Source: Temnothorax longispinosus
Taxonomy: Eukaryota; Arthropoda; Insecta; Hymenoptera; Formicidae
Direction: 5' to 3'
Length of the DNA: 64,000 nucleotides
Assembly (NCBI RefSeq): GCF_030848805.1
Contig: NC_092363.1
Location: 17,392,600 to 17,456,599, forward strand
Shown: positions 46,797 to 59,900 of the stretch, in pieces
How positions within the stretch are numbered: position 1 is the stretch's first letter
How the letters are laid out: every line of letters starts with the position of its first letter
The notes under the pieces: generated by a model
The model's input: only the letters and a program-made list of their open reading frames with translations
What the model was told of the DNA's origin: nothing
Databases searched by the model: none
Program-made: the position numbers and the translations under genes

Positions 46797-49700
46797 ACTT
46801 TTTGCAAATTTCTTAAATTTAATACCAGAGAGCACACGATTATAACTTTATCAATTTTCTCTACTTTTTAATTCACGTAGTTGATTAGTTTGATAAACTA
46901 TAAGGTTAAAACAAAAAGATTAGTGAACTTTACAACAACGTATATAATCTTTTCTTTTTCAATTATAAAACGCACAGACAACTTTCCTCTCGCTTTATGT
47001 TTCAATAATTATATATTGTACTTTCACTAATTACACGGTAAAAGGATTTACAAAGGTAAAAGAAAATAGGAATAGTCGTCGCGCCCATCGGTCTTCCAAT
47101 CGGGCTAAGGTCGTACGAATAAATTCTCTCGAGACAAATACAATATTATACTTTATTTCGTGCGTTTCCGTCGTAGTACATTGTCCCCTGCTGAAAAAAC
47201 GGGGGAAGAACTCAGTCGCAACAGAAACGAAGCCATCTCTTCTATACAAACACCAATTCGCTACTGTACATAATTTACTCGCGCGCGCGTTACATCGCTC
47301 TTTTTACGAAGCATACGCGTCCGAGTGATCTCTGTTTCTGGACTCGGGGGAGGGACGGGAATGGGAGGGGGGGGGAGGAAGCAAAAGGGTTCGGGGCGCG
47401 AGAAGTCGTCGTTCGGATATCGACTAATTAACTCACATCGCCGTCGCGTAGGCACAACTATAATTACATCGCGATGAGTGGATCGTAGAAACGAGAATTT
47501 TTTTTCCTCCGCGTTCTTTCTCACGTTCGAAGTAATCTCTCCCTCTAGTTTCCTTGTGCGTGCGGTCGCTCCTTCTCCTCGAAATATTTACAAATATTTC
47601 AGCCACCTTCGTTGGCTCGGCGTGCCTCTTGCTCTTCCATCGTCGTAATATTTATATGCTAACGGTTATTTTTACATTCAACATTGATAGACACTCATGT
47701 AGTACTAATAAAATTTCTATCGTCTTCTCGATCAAACGGAAATGAGCGCGGGTGCCCGTTGGCTCTCAACGATCGTGCGTCTATAGGCAAAGATAACGAA
47801 GACGGGGCAGAGGGTACGGACTGCACAATTAAATCAATACACCGCTAGCATTTTTGTTAAAGTACCAATCAGCTTGGTGGTTACGAAGCTTACTGCGAAT
47901 TGTAATTCCCGTGTCGGTTTTTCTTCTTCCTGCGACATCGGCGGATTTCGCGGTGCACGGACTTACGTATGCAGCCAGCGAGACTCGCTCTGCCCCCTTA
48001 ACAATTCATTCGATCTTTTGCCATTTTGTCGATAAAAAAATATGTGCACCATCCTCGCTAAACGCAGGTGGCCCCTTGGTGCACGATACTACTGCTCAAT
48101 AAGCGTCAATATTCGAGGGAGGGTCTTCGAATATACAGCCAAATCGGATCTGCGACGTGAAGGACGGATTTCACGATAAATACCTGCACGGACATTCGAG
48201 ATTAGGGCTCTTCGCTTGACAGATCGATATTACGCAGGCTTTCGGCGGGCAAAGTAAGAGAAATATGGATTTACAACCGACAACACGCACACAGACATAC
48301 GTTACGCACATGCGTTTCTTTATCTTCGCTTCACTTTGTCACTCGTGCTACCTTCTTACTATCCGGATAGCCGAAAAGAGATTCCTTTTTTTTTTAACAC
48401 ATTATTCTCTTCGCTGTTAGTCGAATGGCTACATATAAGTGTTATATGCTGCGCTAGTTAATCTTGTTGATAAGATCGAATACGAAATGTGCAACGCGAT
48501 CGTTTGGGAAGTTCGTCGCGTGATAATATTGTGCAGTAATATTGTGCGGCTGGGGTAATATTCAGCAAACCACTCTACATTATGGTACTTATCCAATCGG
48601 TTAATACGTCGACTGCCGTACCGTCGTCCTCTTCTAATCGGATGCAATCGGGTACAATTTACCTATACGCGACGTATCAACTACATTCTTTAAAAATTTT
48701 ACTAAATGCGCTGTTTATACAATAACGTGAAAGTTAATTCTTTTTGATTAGACTTTTTTTTTATAAATTTTTCAAGATAAATCTGATCCGAGGCCTATGC
48801 CTTTCTCTTTACCATACGATTTTAAAACGAGATAAAATAAATGTATATTTGGATATACAAAACGCGTGTAAACATTTTGTAATAAAACAAATAACGTATC
48901 TCTATATGCGTCACAGTAAAACAGAAATTAAAAATCAAAACAAAGAAACTACAACTTATTTGTTATTTTTGAAGTAATAGTAGATTAATAATACTCTTTG
49001 TTCTGTTATGTACAATAGTCTATAAGCCTCTTCGTCCTAACTATACTAATAACTAACTATAAAACTGGTTCAGACGTTACTCGCCGCTTTAGATTTAAAA
49101 TATTTTTCAATTAAAATCTTAGATTAACCTTTTTATTCTTTTCTCCTTTCGTTCTATAGAATTTCTCTCTTACATCGTTTTTATTAACAAAATTTGTCGG
49201 GCCTTTCCTAAAAAATATACTTATTACTCTAAGCCATTTTTAGATGATGCTACCAGACTTTAGGAACTTTTCATTCTTTATTTATTATTCTATTTTGAAT
49301 ATTTAAAAAAAGTACACTGCGTCGGATCGACACGCATCGAAAAATCGCACGTGAAATCATTTTATTTCCTATTTCTGAGCCTGGTAACATGGATCTAGTC
49401 AAGCAGAAAGTGTGTCATGTGTAATCATCATCGATAACTTTGTCATACATTAGAACGTAAAATATTCCTTTACAGATATTTTATAATTTTAATAGTATAA
49501 ATATAAAACTTTTACTGACTTCAAAAAGATATCCTTACTGACTCGAAGTATCCAAGTATTCTTCTGTTACATTTGTCTTATATGCGCTAAAAGCCCTGAT
49601 TTCGCAATGATGAAGTATGCTTGGACACAACGAATTGCAAAGGAATAATGAGATCTCTCAAAAACAGCTTATACTTGGCTCTTGATAATACGCATATCGA

Positions 49701-50422
49701 ATAAAACATTGAGATCGGTACGTAAAATATAACAGTATATTTCGAATATTATTCATTTACAAACTAACTAACATTCGAAGAATATTACAGATCGATGCTT
49801 GAATTCCCGAGTCGGAATGTGCAAGCCTAAAATAAAACAGACTTCTTTTTTCACTGGTACTTATCACACTCACGTAACGATCCCTCGAGGCTACGTCGCG
49901 ACTTCTCATAATCAGTGATTAATTGTCCATATGGAGAAGCATCGATATATTTTAATTATTTAATATTTTTCTTTTGTGTTTCTCTCAGCGGCTATTGAAC
50001 ATCCTAAAGCGCGTAAATCTACGTATAACAATAAAATTAGACCAGAATATAATTGCGTCGATAAAAAAAATCTAAATTTCTCTCACGAAAAGAATATCAT
50101 TTCGTTCATAAAAAGTAAAGAGTAGAAGATAGACACTTTAATAAGCAATGTTTAAAATAATTATTGAATTTTTTAAGACTAACATGTCATTTATATAAGA
50201 GGCCAAGCATTCTTTTTCCCCAGTAAAATAATTTTGAATATACAACTTGTTTTTCACACGTAGTGACCAGATCTCACGAAGTCACATTTGTTCAAGAATA
50301 TCGAAGAATAAAATTGGAAGAGTAATTCACAAGGGAAGTAGCTCTCGGTTCGTGAGGCGTTGTATGAATTTTTCTTTAGGTAGTCGCTGTTCATTAAAAC
50401 ATTTCGTTTGTTGGTAGTGCCG

Positions 50423-50428
50423 TTTATT
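50423..50428 (-). other. Candidate poly(A) signal of the wake gene
   Basis: AATAAA on the minus strand, 142 bases after the TAG stop at 50570-50572. The position is plausible for a short 3' UTR; other sites lie further downstream. Confidence 0.35.
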
Positions 50429-50569
50429 GAAGATGTACGACTAGGATGCTTTATGCGAAATGTCGTTATCAGGGAACGTTACGTTTACACGTATAGGACG
50501 TACTGAAATTCAATTTACATTATTCGGTAGATCGTTATTCGCTTAAAAATTACCGCGGCTTTACTTCTG

Positions 50570-50905
50570 CTATAAGTACGCGGTGTGTTTACTGCTGTGC
50601 TCAAGAGCGGCAAGAACATCCTGCTTTTGCCTAACGTACAGCCGTCCCTTCTTCCACGGATTTTGCAGGTGAAGCGGTTTAAAATCGTCCCTTAAGCAAC
50701 GCTCTCGCGCACCAATTACGGCAACTAGACAAAAGTTTGGTAGCTCGTCGGCCGTGTAGGTGGGCCCCTTTAGCCCTTTTAGAACCACTGCCATGTTCAG
50801 TTGTTTAACGACCAGATCCACGACTTCCCGCGCCGTAGTCCTTGGTGTTACGTGTAGCTTCAAGCTGGTACCAGCTGCCAAACCGGTCTCGTAGGCCGCG
50901 TAAAC
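50570..50905 (-). CDS. wake: wake last exon: Ras-association-like domain
   Basis: Reads VYAAYETGLAAGTSLKLHVT, PRTTAREVVDLVVKQLN and FCLVAVIGARERCLRDDFKP, the beta-grasp pattern of RA domains: strand, strand, T-x-x-E-V-(V/I) helix, then L-x-x-V-x-x-x-x-E-R-x-L-x-D-x-x-x-(P)-L. It ends KHTAYL and TAG. Confidence 0.92.
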   Translation of the reverse strand, partial: VYAAYETGLAAGTSLKLHVTPRTTAREVVDLVVKQLNMAVVLKGLKGPTYTADELPNFCLVAVIGARERCLRDDFKPLHLQNPWKKGRLYVRQKQDVLAALEHSSKHTAYL

Positions 50906-53900
50906 CTGCAATAGCATTAAAAGATGTATCTTTTATGTTTGGCAAATGGTATATAAGTCACATGATAAAAAGATAATTCAATTAGCAAAATGCAGCAGTT
51001 TCGAGTAAGGAACAAGTGTATCTATAAATGTGTACATAATTTAGAATCAATAAAAATACGACTGAAATCGCATAAAAATGTTATATATCGATGTATAAAA
51101 GCTTATGCGTAATATACATGGTGTGTCTGAAAGATTTCAATACTCAGTGAATAAAAGAACAAGCAAAATGTCATAAAAGATTATTCAGCATTTTCATTAT
51201 TCACGAAACAATATTTATCAAGCTTTTCGAAGTCTATTAAACATTTTGCTTTTTCAAAGTTAGTACTTTCTTGTAATTCACTTAGCTTCCTAATCTCATA
51301 GACACACTTTGTGTTTAGACAAACACTGAAAAAAAATAGATATCCAAGCCGCAAAAATACATAATTATATACAACACGTTAGTACCATAAAACTCAGGTA
51401 TATGTTATTAATAATTGCAATACCCTTCGACACGACGTCATACTGTTATAACACATTACATACAGACATAGTTTATTTTCAAAATAGCTATTAGATACAA
51501 AGTATAAAACGATCATAATAAATCTCTCATGCCGTACTGATTTTGGCACATTAAGCATAATATTTAAGCATAATCGAGCAGAGCAAGCGTTGAAATTTAA
51601 CGGTGTGGCGGCTTACTCAATGTGTCCACTACATCACTTTGCACTTTAGAGGACCAAGTGAGCTGTTTTTTAATTATAATCGGGTTAGACTTGTGTTCCC
51701 TAGGAAGGAAAAATATCATTTAAAGACCGCACGTCGCGAGTCCAGGGGGAGATTTTAATGTCGCTGAAAATTAAACTATTCGAAACGTCCCAACTAGTAT
51801 GATAGTGATGATGTTAGTATGAGGAGAAAATTTTACGCGTCAAATAGCATAAAATTAAAGGCTGTACCTGAAGAATGCCTGGCAGAGGTGGCATCATAGT
51901 CGCTTCTTCCTTCTCCTCGTCTAGATTATCCGTCGGAACGGCGGCCATCGCCGCGACACTCGCGGTCGGCTTGGACGTTTTGACCTTGATCCCCGGCTGG
52001 CCGGGTTTCAAGCACACGCTCGAATTCGTCGCAGAGTACTCGTCACTGCTCAGCGAGTGTAGACTGTCGGAATTCGTGTTGCTCACACTAAGCAGACTCG
52101 TGGTGTTCGTCATCGCCGTGGAGACGCTCAGTAACGAGCCGGTGTAAATCATGGGCTTTATACTCAGTAACGGACTGGTGGTGGCCGACGCCGACGTTAT
52201 CGTAGCGGAACGATTTCGCGGGCTGTGTTTGTACTTGGCGAGGATCAGGGTGTCCTCGGACTTGGAGGGCGGCAGTCTCACGTTCTGCAGCGGTATCAGA
52301 TGATTCACGCTGCTGGTAGTCGTCAGAGTGCTCAGGTTGCTGTTGCTGCTTATCGGTGCGCACGACGATTTCTGCGGCTCCGAGGTTGTCGAGGTGTTGC
52401 TACCTTTGCGCACGTGTTGCCCGCTGGGCAGCTGTTGCTCGCTCTTGCTGAATTCTGTCGTGAGGAGATTGGAGGACGATTTCGACAGATTGGGACCCGG
52501 CCAGCTGCCACGGCCGGGACTCGATTTCACGAGCTTAGGATCTCTAGGTGGTAATTGTAACAAACTTCGTTTCAAGCTGTTACTGTTGCTGTTCTTATTT
52601 CTGTCGAGACTGAACAGGTGCTTCATAGATATCCCAACGGTTTGTGACGCGATCTGCGAGAAAATATCGTATATTAATTAAACGATAAAATCAGAAGTGT
52701 AAGCTAAAATTATAAGACAGGTATTGTAAGATACGATTACAGAAAGCAATAATAATTACGTTTTGTTGTGAGGAGCCGCGATCTCTCGCGAAAGTTATAA
52801 CGTCGATCAGCCACCTGGCGCTTTTCCACACGCTGTTTACTTGCAACTGTAGATCCTGCAATCTCGCCAGTTTGTCCTTCGCGACGCTCAACTCCAAGGA
52901 ACTAAAGGCCTCTCGGTGATTATGCTGGGCCTGCGCGGTGTCCAGTTCCAAGATGCAGCTGAGTCTGGAGTAACGATTGATTACATCCTTCTGATACGTA
53001 TTCAGGTAGACCATCTCGAAGACAGGAATAGGCAACGACAAAAGATCGCCACGTTGTAGCAGAATCTCTCGCGTGCCAGGTACGCAGCAGGCGGTTTCGG
53101 CGGGTGGCACGACGATCAGGAACGACACGTCGTGAGTCAGCTCGATCACCTCGGCGTCGTATAATCGATGCACCAGCGAATCCTCCGGACTGATCTCCAT
53201 GTAATTGAACAGTCGTCGCGCTGTCGCGGCGATCTGATCGACAAACAGCTTTTGTTGTTCCGTGCCTTGCGCCTCGTTCGTCACGTTCTCCTTCTCCTCG
53301 GATTCCTTCACGGAAGTCTCGGACGTGCAGATGCGCGGCACTCGCTTGAGATAGTCCCACTCCTCCCTTGAACAGATGAAAGCGAAAGCACGATAATACA
53401 ATAGATAGCCGTGACACTGAATTACTGGTATATTTTGCGTTTTAATGAACGTAAACTTACGCGGACACGTGCGAATTGTCACGAATCTTGCAATGCGGCA
53501 ATACGTTTGGAGATTTCGTCGGGACAACGAGTTGTATGAGGTCCACGCTGCTTTGCATTTTTAGGTAAGCGAGATATAAACCATTAGGTAGTTTGATACC
53601 GCTGACTTGGTGATATGTCATTTGCTCTTGTATGCTGGTCATCAAGATATCGCCGACGTTACTATCCTCGTGTGTTATGACCTTCTTTATAACTTTACTG
53701 AGCGGCAGCCACCTGCTGTTTAATACAGAAACCAATTTCGGCGACTTTATATAATTTACTGTCGAGAACACTAAGGTGCCTTGAATGTCTCTGATAGGTT
53801 TATGATACAATTGTCCAAGGTCCTGTATGCCCAGGGCAGCCTGCAAAATACATCAAATGGAATATCGTAAGATGGTCTTCTCTATATTTTTGAGTGAGCA

Positions 53901-56900
53901 ATACAAGTTTGAGTAATTGGGCTAAATAAAAGTTCAGTATTTTTAATAAACAATGTACAACGTTACCTGCATTTGAGCAGCAGCTTGAAGCAACTTTATC
54001 CTAAAGTGATTAGTCGAGCTGCTGTGACTCTTCTCCATATCTTGCCGAAGGGATTTAACATCGTCCCAGGTGCACGCGACTTTCATGAGCCAATGAAAAT
54101 CGTTGTATATGCAACTGGGATACGTCTCGTCGATTTCAATCACGGGCAAGAAGTCCTCGTTTGTAACGAGAACCTTGTCCTCGTGGTACAGTAGACATGC
54201 CAGAAACACTCCTCGTCTGAGATTCTTCTGGAATTTACTCGTCGCCGTGAAGAGCTGTTTTATCGTTGTTTTCTTTTTGTGATTTCGCCTCTGCACCGCC
54301 GGCGTTTCTTGCGTATACTCCGGTCGCCTGATATCGGTGAACAGAGTGTTCAGCTCTTCCAGTCGTCCCGCGAATCTGGGCACCCTGCCGTCTATGTCCC
54401 TCCAACCTTCGAGTCATCGTAAATTTGTGTAAAATTGAGAATGTTAATTTTTAACGTGCTATGCTTAGGTATGGTACTTACTGCTAGGTGTAACGTGTGC
54501 GGGCGTCGAATTCATGAACCTGCTGTAACCCTTTAAATTTCCGGCGGCGGCGCGAAAGTGATATTTTTGCCCTTGAGTCAGATCCTCGATCCGACACTCT
54601 CTCTGCTTCATGTCCAGGACTTCCCTCTCGCCGCATATAACCGAAAAGTCCTCGTGCAGGCTCCATTGGACCTTGAACTTGGTACAGATCGGAGAGTCGT
54701 GCGAGTCCGGTTCTTGAAACCTGACTGTTATCGATGTCGTTCCGGTGACGTCGACCGCGACTAAGAAAGGCATGTCGGGTGGGCCTGAAATAAAAGATTT
54801 TTATTTTAATACAAAAGTATTTGTTGTAAATTTATCCTTTTAAAAAGGTGATAGCCGTACAAGTTAGATTAATAGATTGAGAGCCAATTTCACTAACCAC
54901 GGTTAACTTAACCGACGGTTAAAGTTAGCAGGATTGACCAATAGAAATGAATCCACCCTGCTTACTTTAACCATCGGTTAAGCTAACCGTGGTTGGTGAA
55001 ATTGGCTCTGAATCTATTGAACTTACGCGCTTGGTCGAAACCCAGAAGCATTTTCCTGAGGGCCCTGGCTCTCCTTTCCCACAGAGAAAGTTGCTTATCC
55101 TCCGTGCTACCGCCGCATCCCGTGAGATTGTTATGTTGCGTGGAAAAACTGGCCCTGTGACTGCTAGGCGGTTCCAACAAAATTGACCCACCGCTGCCGG
55201 AAGTACTGCCCCCGAGCTCCTGAACTCGGTGTTCCGCTTCCGAGAGCAATGACGCCAAGTGGCTACCCAGAGATTCCGGAGACTTGACTGCGTCAACAGA
55301 ATATCGAACGTACATACGAGGCTATCGAATTCACAGTTGAATACATTAGAATGCACGAATGTATGCGTTATGATTAATTTGAATTACATTTAAAGCAGTC
55401 TTCGCGTTTTAATTATAAATATCTGAATGGAATTGATTATATTACGACGCACGGGGATTGTTGCCACCTACGTATTGACCCACGCGCGATTATAATACAC
55501 TAATTAGCGTATTAGCTATTTCGTGCGATCGATAGCTGCAGCGTTGTCGTGATATTTTGTACGTCTCTTTGCAAGAGACGGTTTTGTCGCGATTAATTAG
55601 GGGCCTGGTTACAATTACAATTACCTCTCTCAGCGCGGATGCGGAAATCAATAAAGAAGTCACGCTCAAGAAATTACTCAAAACGCACCCCGTCGAATCC
55701 TCGTATCGTTCACGTCAGTTGAGTCAAGCAAGTTGAATCTCGAGTTATATCCTATCCGGAAATGTTTACCAGGAGTCCGTCACGGATATCTCGCGGAAAA
55801 TTAGTTCGGAAGAGGTGTCCTCCTTGTTCTATATTTCATTTTCGAAGACTCGGTGTCTTAACGAGTGGCACCGTAGAAGCGCTAACGAGCGTAACGGGAC
55901 AAATTAAGACGCGAGGAACGTTCGCAAAGACGAATGGAGCTCAAGTTGCTGACTTTAACGCGGGATTCCCCGGACTCGCTTGACGGCACATTAAGAGAAA
56001 TTTATCTTTCTGAACTTTTATCCCAACACTGTCCCGGTGAAACGCAATCGAGATCGAGGTGTTCGGCGACACGGTAATTTCTCGCACATCGCTGGAAATT
56101 CGATTCCAGCTATCGCGGATATGGCCCGATGTTTCGGAGTCTCGTCGCGGCAATCATTACGAAAGTTGATGAGAAAGCTCGGGTATCCATCGCAGTATTT
56201 TTTTTCACGTGCAGCATGTTCCAAACAGTCCAAACGGATGAAAAAGAGTCGCTCGCTCGCACTTACAGCTCGTGCACCATCCGACTTGACGGAGTACAAG
56301 AGCGAGCGTTGAGAAATGTTTAGATACCGCCATCGACTTTACAATTCCACTACCTCGTACGTGGCTCGCGTTCGATCGTAATTACGCCGGAGCTCGATAT
56401 ACCGGACAAAGGGGGATATTATTAAAAACGTCGCGGAAAAAGCGCAGCGCCGCGTCCAGGACTCTCCGTTTTTTTTCTTTTTTTTTTCTTTTTGTTTTAT
56501 TGCGCATTTCGCATTCCCGCTTTTATATTTATTCGTCGCGATGCAATAAAGCTCGACGGCATTTTTATTAGAGACTACGGAATCCTAATTGGAATCTCCC
56601 GCGGACTGCCGATTTTCTTGGATTTTTTGCGCGGCGAAAAGAGAGAGAGAGAGAGAAAGAGCGATTATTTCGCGGGAAAGCGGAAAAGCGAATCTCGCGG
56701 GAAGAGGTACGGATCAACGAGATTCGTCATGGGCGTAACGAAGTTCCCTGCTACGCCGCGCGAAGTTTGTAATTGGATTCGATTGTACTTACATTGGTTC
56801 CCTTCCTGCGCGCCGAATGCAACCAGCATTTTTGCCAGCGGCCTGTTGTTGCTAAGCACAGCAACGTCCAGCGGTGACAAGCCGTCGCTGTTAACGCTGT

Positions 56901-59900
56901 AAATGACGATAAATTGCAAATAATGTATATAGGGCCGGTAGTAAAGTTTACTTTCAGATCCTTTGTGAAAGGGGCGAAATGAGAACGTTCGAGATTATCT
57001 CGCAGTTTATACGTACTAAACTTTCTTCTTCTTTTCTTTACATTGTACCAAAGCACGGTGTAATAAACTTTACGCAACATTAAACACTGTCTAACTTGAT
57101 TTCAATCTTTGCGTCGGTTTATTCGGCGTTGTATAAATAAAGTAAAACCGAAAAATTTTAGCCATTGAGTCCGTATATCAAGTTAAGACGAGATTTCCGT
57201 TGGAATCATGACTTCGGGGAAATTGCCGTTAATAAATAATATTTATGTGACACTTAAAAGGTCGATAAAAACCCACATATGAGTGTAGGCACATATATAA
57301 GTGCCACATAAGTATGGACTTCCTGCTTGAATTACAAATCGGTGCCATCCCGATTGTATTTTCCAATTTGAGTGTATTTCTTTTTACGACTTGCGGAAAA
57401 ATTTCGCTACGTCCAAGCGGAAAATCGTGGGATTAATGAGATTCACTCTGAAACATTTAATTACTTTCGCCTACTTTACCTCGGACTACTTTGATGCGTA
57501 AAAGCGGGGGACATCAAATAAACGTTAACGATATAAAATAGTCGGGGATAAATGCTGGCTAAATGAATTTCCCAGTTTTACGTCATCTATCGACTTTTCG
57601 TTTGCAACGGGAATTTGAATTGCGTTGTTACAACTACCGTGCGAAATGAGCAGTTCGTAACTTTTCCGCTGCCTATACGGATTATTTTTTTAGTTCTATC
57701 TTCGGATCCGCCTGTCTTCAATTGATATGTTTGAGTAAAGTACATTATGCAGAAAAAAGAGGTATATAACTGACAATTCTTGGAATTTTTTATCTCTGAT
57801 ATAAACTATACTGTTGAATATGTTGTGCAAAATGAAATCAGCTGTTGAAAACCCGTTATTTATAACTTATAACAGTTTATACTTTTTTTTTATTAATGTT
57901 ACTGTAGAATCTTATTTCCAATATTCTATGATTAACGTGACTTTGGAATGTTTAAGATTCAGATTTATTTTTTTCTGTCTAACGTCCAATTTCGACAATC
58001 CGATATAATTTTGGTTCAACTATCTCAATACAAAACACTGTATTGTACTGAGCGTTAAAATCATCCGAATTAAATCTATTTTTATTCCCATCAGTAAATT
58101 TTAGTTCATAAAAATTTAAATAACCATGACAGCTACGTGAACTTCTTTCAATCAAATCAGTTCGTTTGTTCCACACGTTAAATCGGTCGCCCAAATTGGC
58201 ACCGAAACCTTGTTTAATCCGTTAATTTGTTTATCGACAGCCAACGCGTGGTCGTATTCACTGAGGGAATGAACCGAAAGCTTCTACTCTACTGTATATC
58301 TCTACTATAATATATCCTGGGACGACAAATTGCTCGCCGGAAATAGAAGCGAACGGCTACCTATTATCCGTAATTACCATGCGCGGCTGAAAAGCTTTCG
58401 GAAGCGTTATAATGTAACGAAACACCCTTTGTGTGCCCGCCGGTTTAAAGATATTCCACTTGTTCCGCCGAAATTCGAGGCTCATTTTACATTCACGAAG
58501 AACGCTGCAACGTAATTTAACACGCTCTGGCTGAAAACGAAATTAGTCTGCCGTAAAAAATGCTAACGACTCAGCTTTCAGACACGGCTGAGAAATAATT
58601 ATTTCTCAGCCGCGAGGAACAATTGGAGCGCGTGAGGAAAATTTTATTTTATCCATCCGATTGTCCCACGACAATCTTCTTCGTTTCAATTCCTCTCGGA
58701 TGCGAAGGAGGAAACGTAAAAGCTTGAACGCAACTCGGACGATTATTTTTTGCACATGATAGTCTGCACTCAGGATATACGTATAGCGAATATAATCTCT
58801 TAAGATCTCCTAAGTTACACGTCGAATCGAATCAAGAAGTTGATTCTACGCCGGTCGAACAATTCCTAATAGCGCGATTGACTGCTTCTGTAGCAGTGCA
58901 CCTCGAAAGTTTCAGCTCGTATATTAGATTAAAGACCCTCCAAGTAACGTGTATTGCGTGTGAACGAAGATCTTCTAGGTCACGCGTAGACTCTTTCGAG
59001 GGTAAACGGGATCGCGGTTGGATCCTTTGAGTATCGCGAGATCAAAAATCCGTACCTCGAATTTGAAGAATAACATTTAATTATTTTTAGCGCGTAAATT
59101 CAACGATTTATGTATATATAGATTATTCAGTGATATGAAATATCTGGAAGTATCAAGTAACATCGTATCATTTCGCCAATTCATCAGTCTTTTTTCCCTT
59201 TTTATCGCCCAATCATCTTAATAATACCTTAATTGCGTACATATGATACAAATAGCTACTCACCTATTTACGTCGACATCGGTAGATTCCAAAATAGTCC
59301 TCGCTTTATCCAAGTGACCATGTTCCACAGCCGCAAATAGGGCTAAAAATAAAACGATAACAACATCAAGGTTATTTCTAATTGCACGTAAAATTGGCAA
59401 GAGTAAGTTCGGCGAAAACGAAGAGACGCTTTTAAGAAATTAAAAATAAAAAAATCGATAAAAATAAAATACCATGCAGGTGTATGTTGAGGGATTGGGC
59501 CGAGAGAGGATTGATATGTATTGACGATAGATTATTTAGTTGTTGGTGGGGCTGTTGTTTCTTCTTGCCGAAACCCTCCAGGAACTCCATCCCTTGCAAC
59601 GAGTGGAACTCTGTGCGCATGAAGAAACAAAGCAAAATAAATAAACAACAAATAAATAAACGAAACATTACGAAATAAGCGGTAAATACATAACGTAAAA
59701 CGAAAGAATTTTGAGGGAATCGAGAGGAAATTGATGTATACTTCGAGAAAGATAAATCCGTGTAATTTATTAAGTTCACGATTTTCACATCGAGGAAATA
59801 TATATGTCTTTTATAACGATGCTATAATATTAATTATTTATTTTAGTCGGTATAATTTTTTAAGTAAATGTAGAACGAGTAATGAAGTCTCAAGTGTTTG

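Larger units (their letters stand above)
43523..50569. other. Intergenic region and probable 3' UTR of the wake gene
   Basis: No supported gene. A CpG-rich block at 43760-44230 gives biased open frames on both strands and could be a promoter. Repeated segments at 44461-44518, 44851-45042 and 46607-46796 are listed separately. The part nearest 50570 should be the 3' untranslated region of the wake orthologue. Confidence 0.45.
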
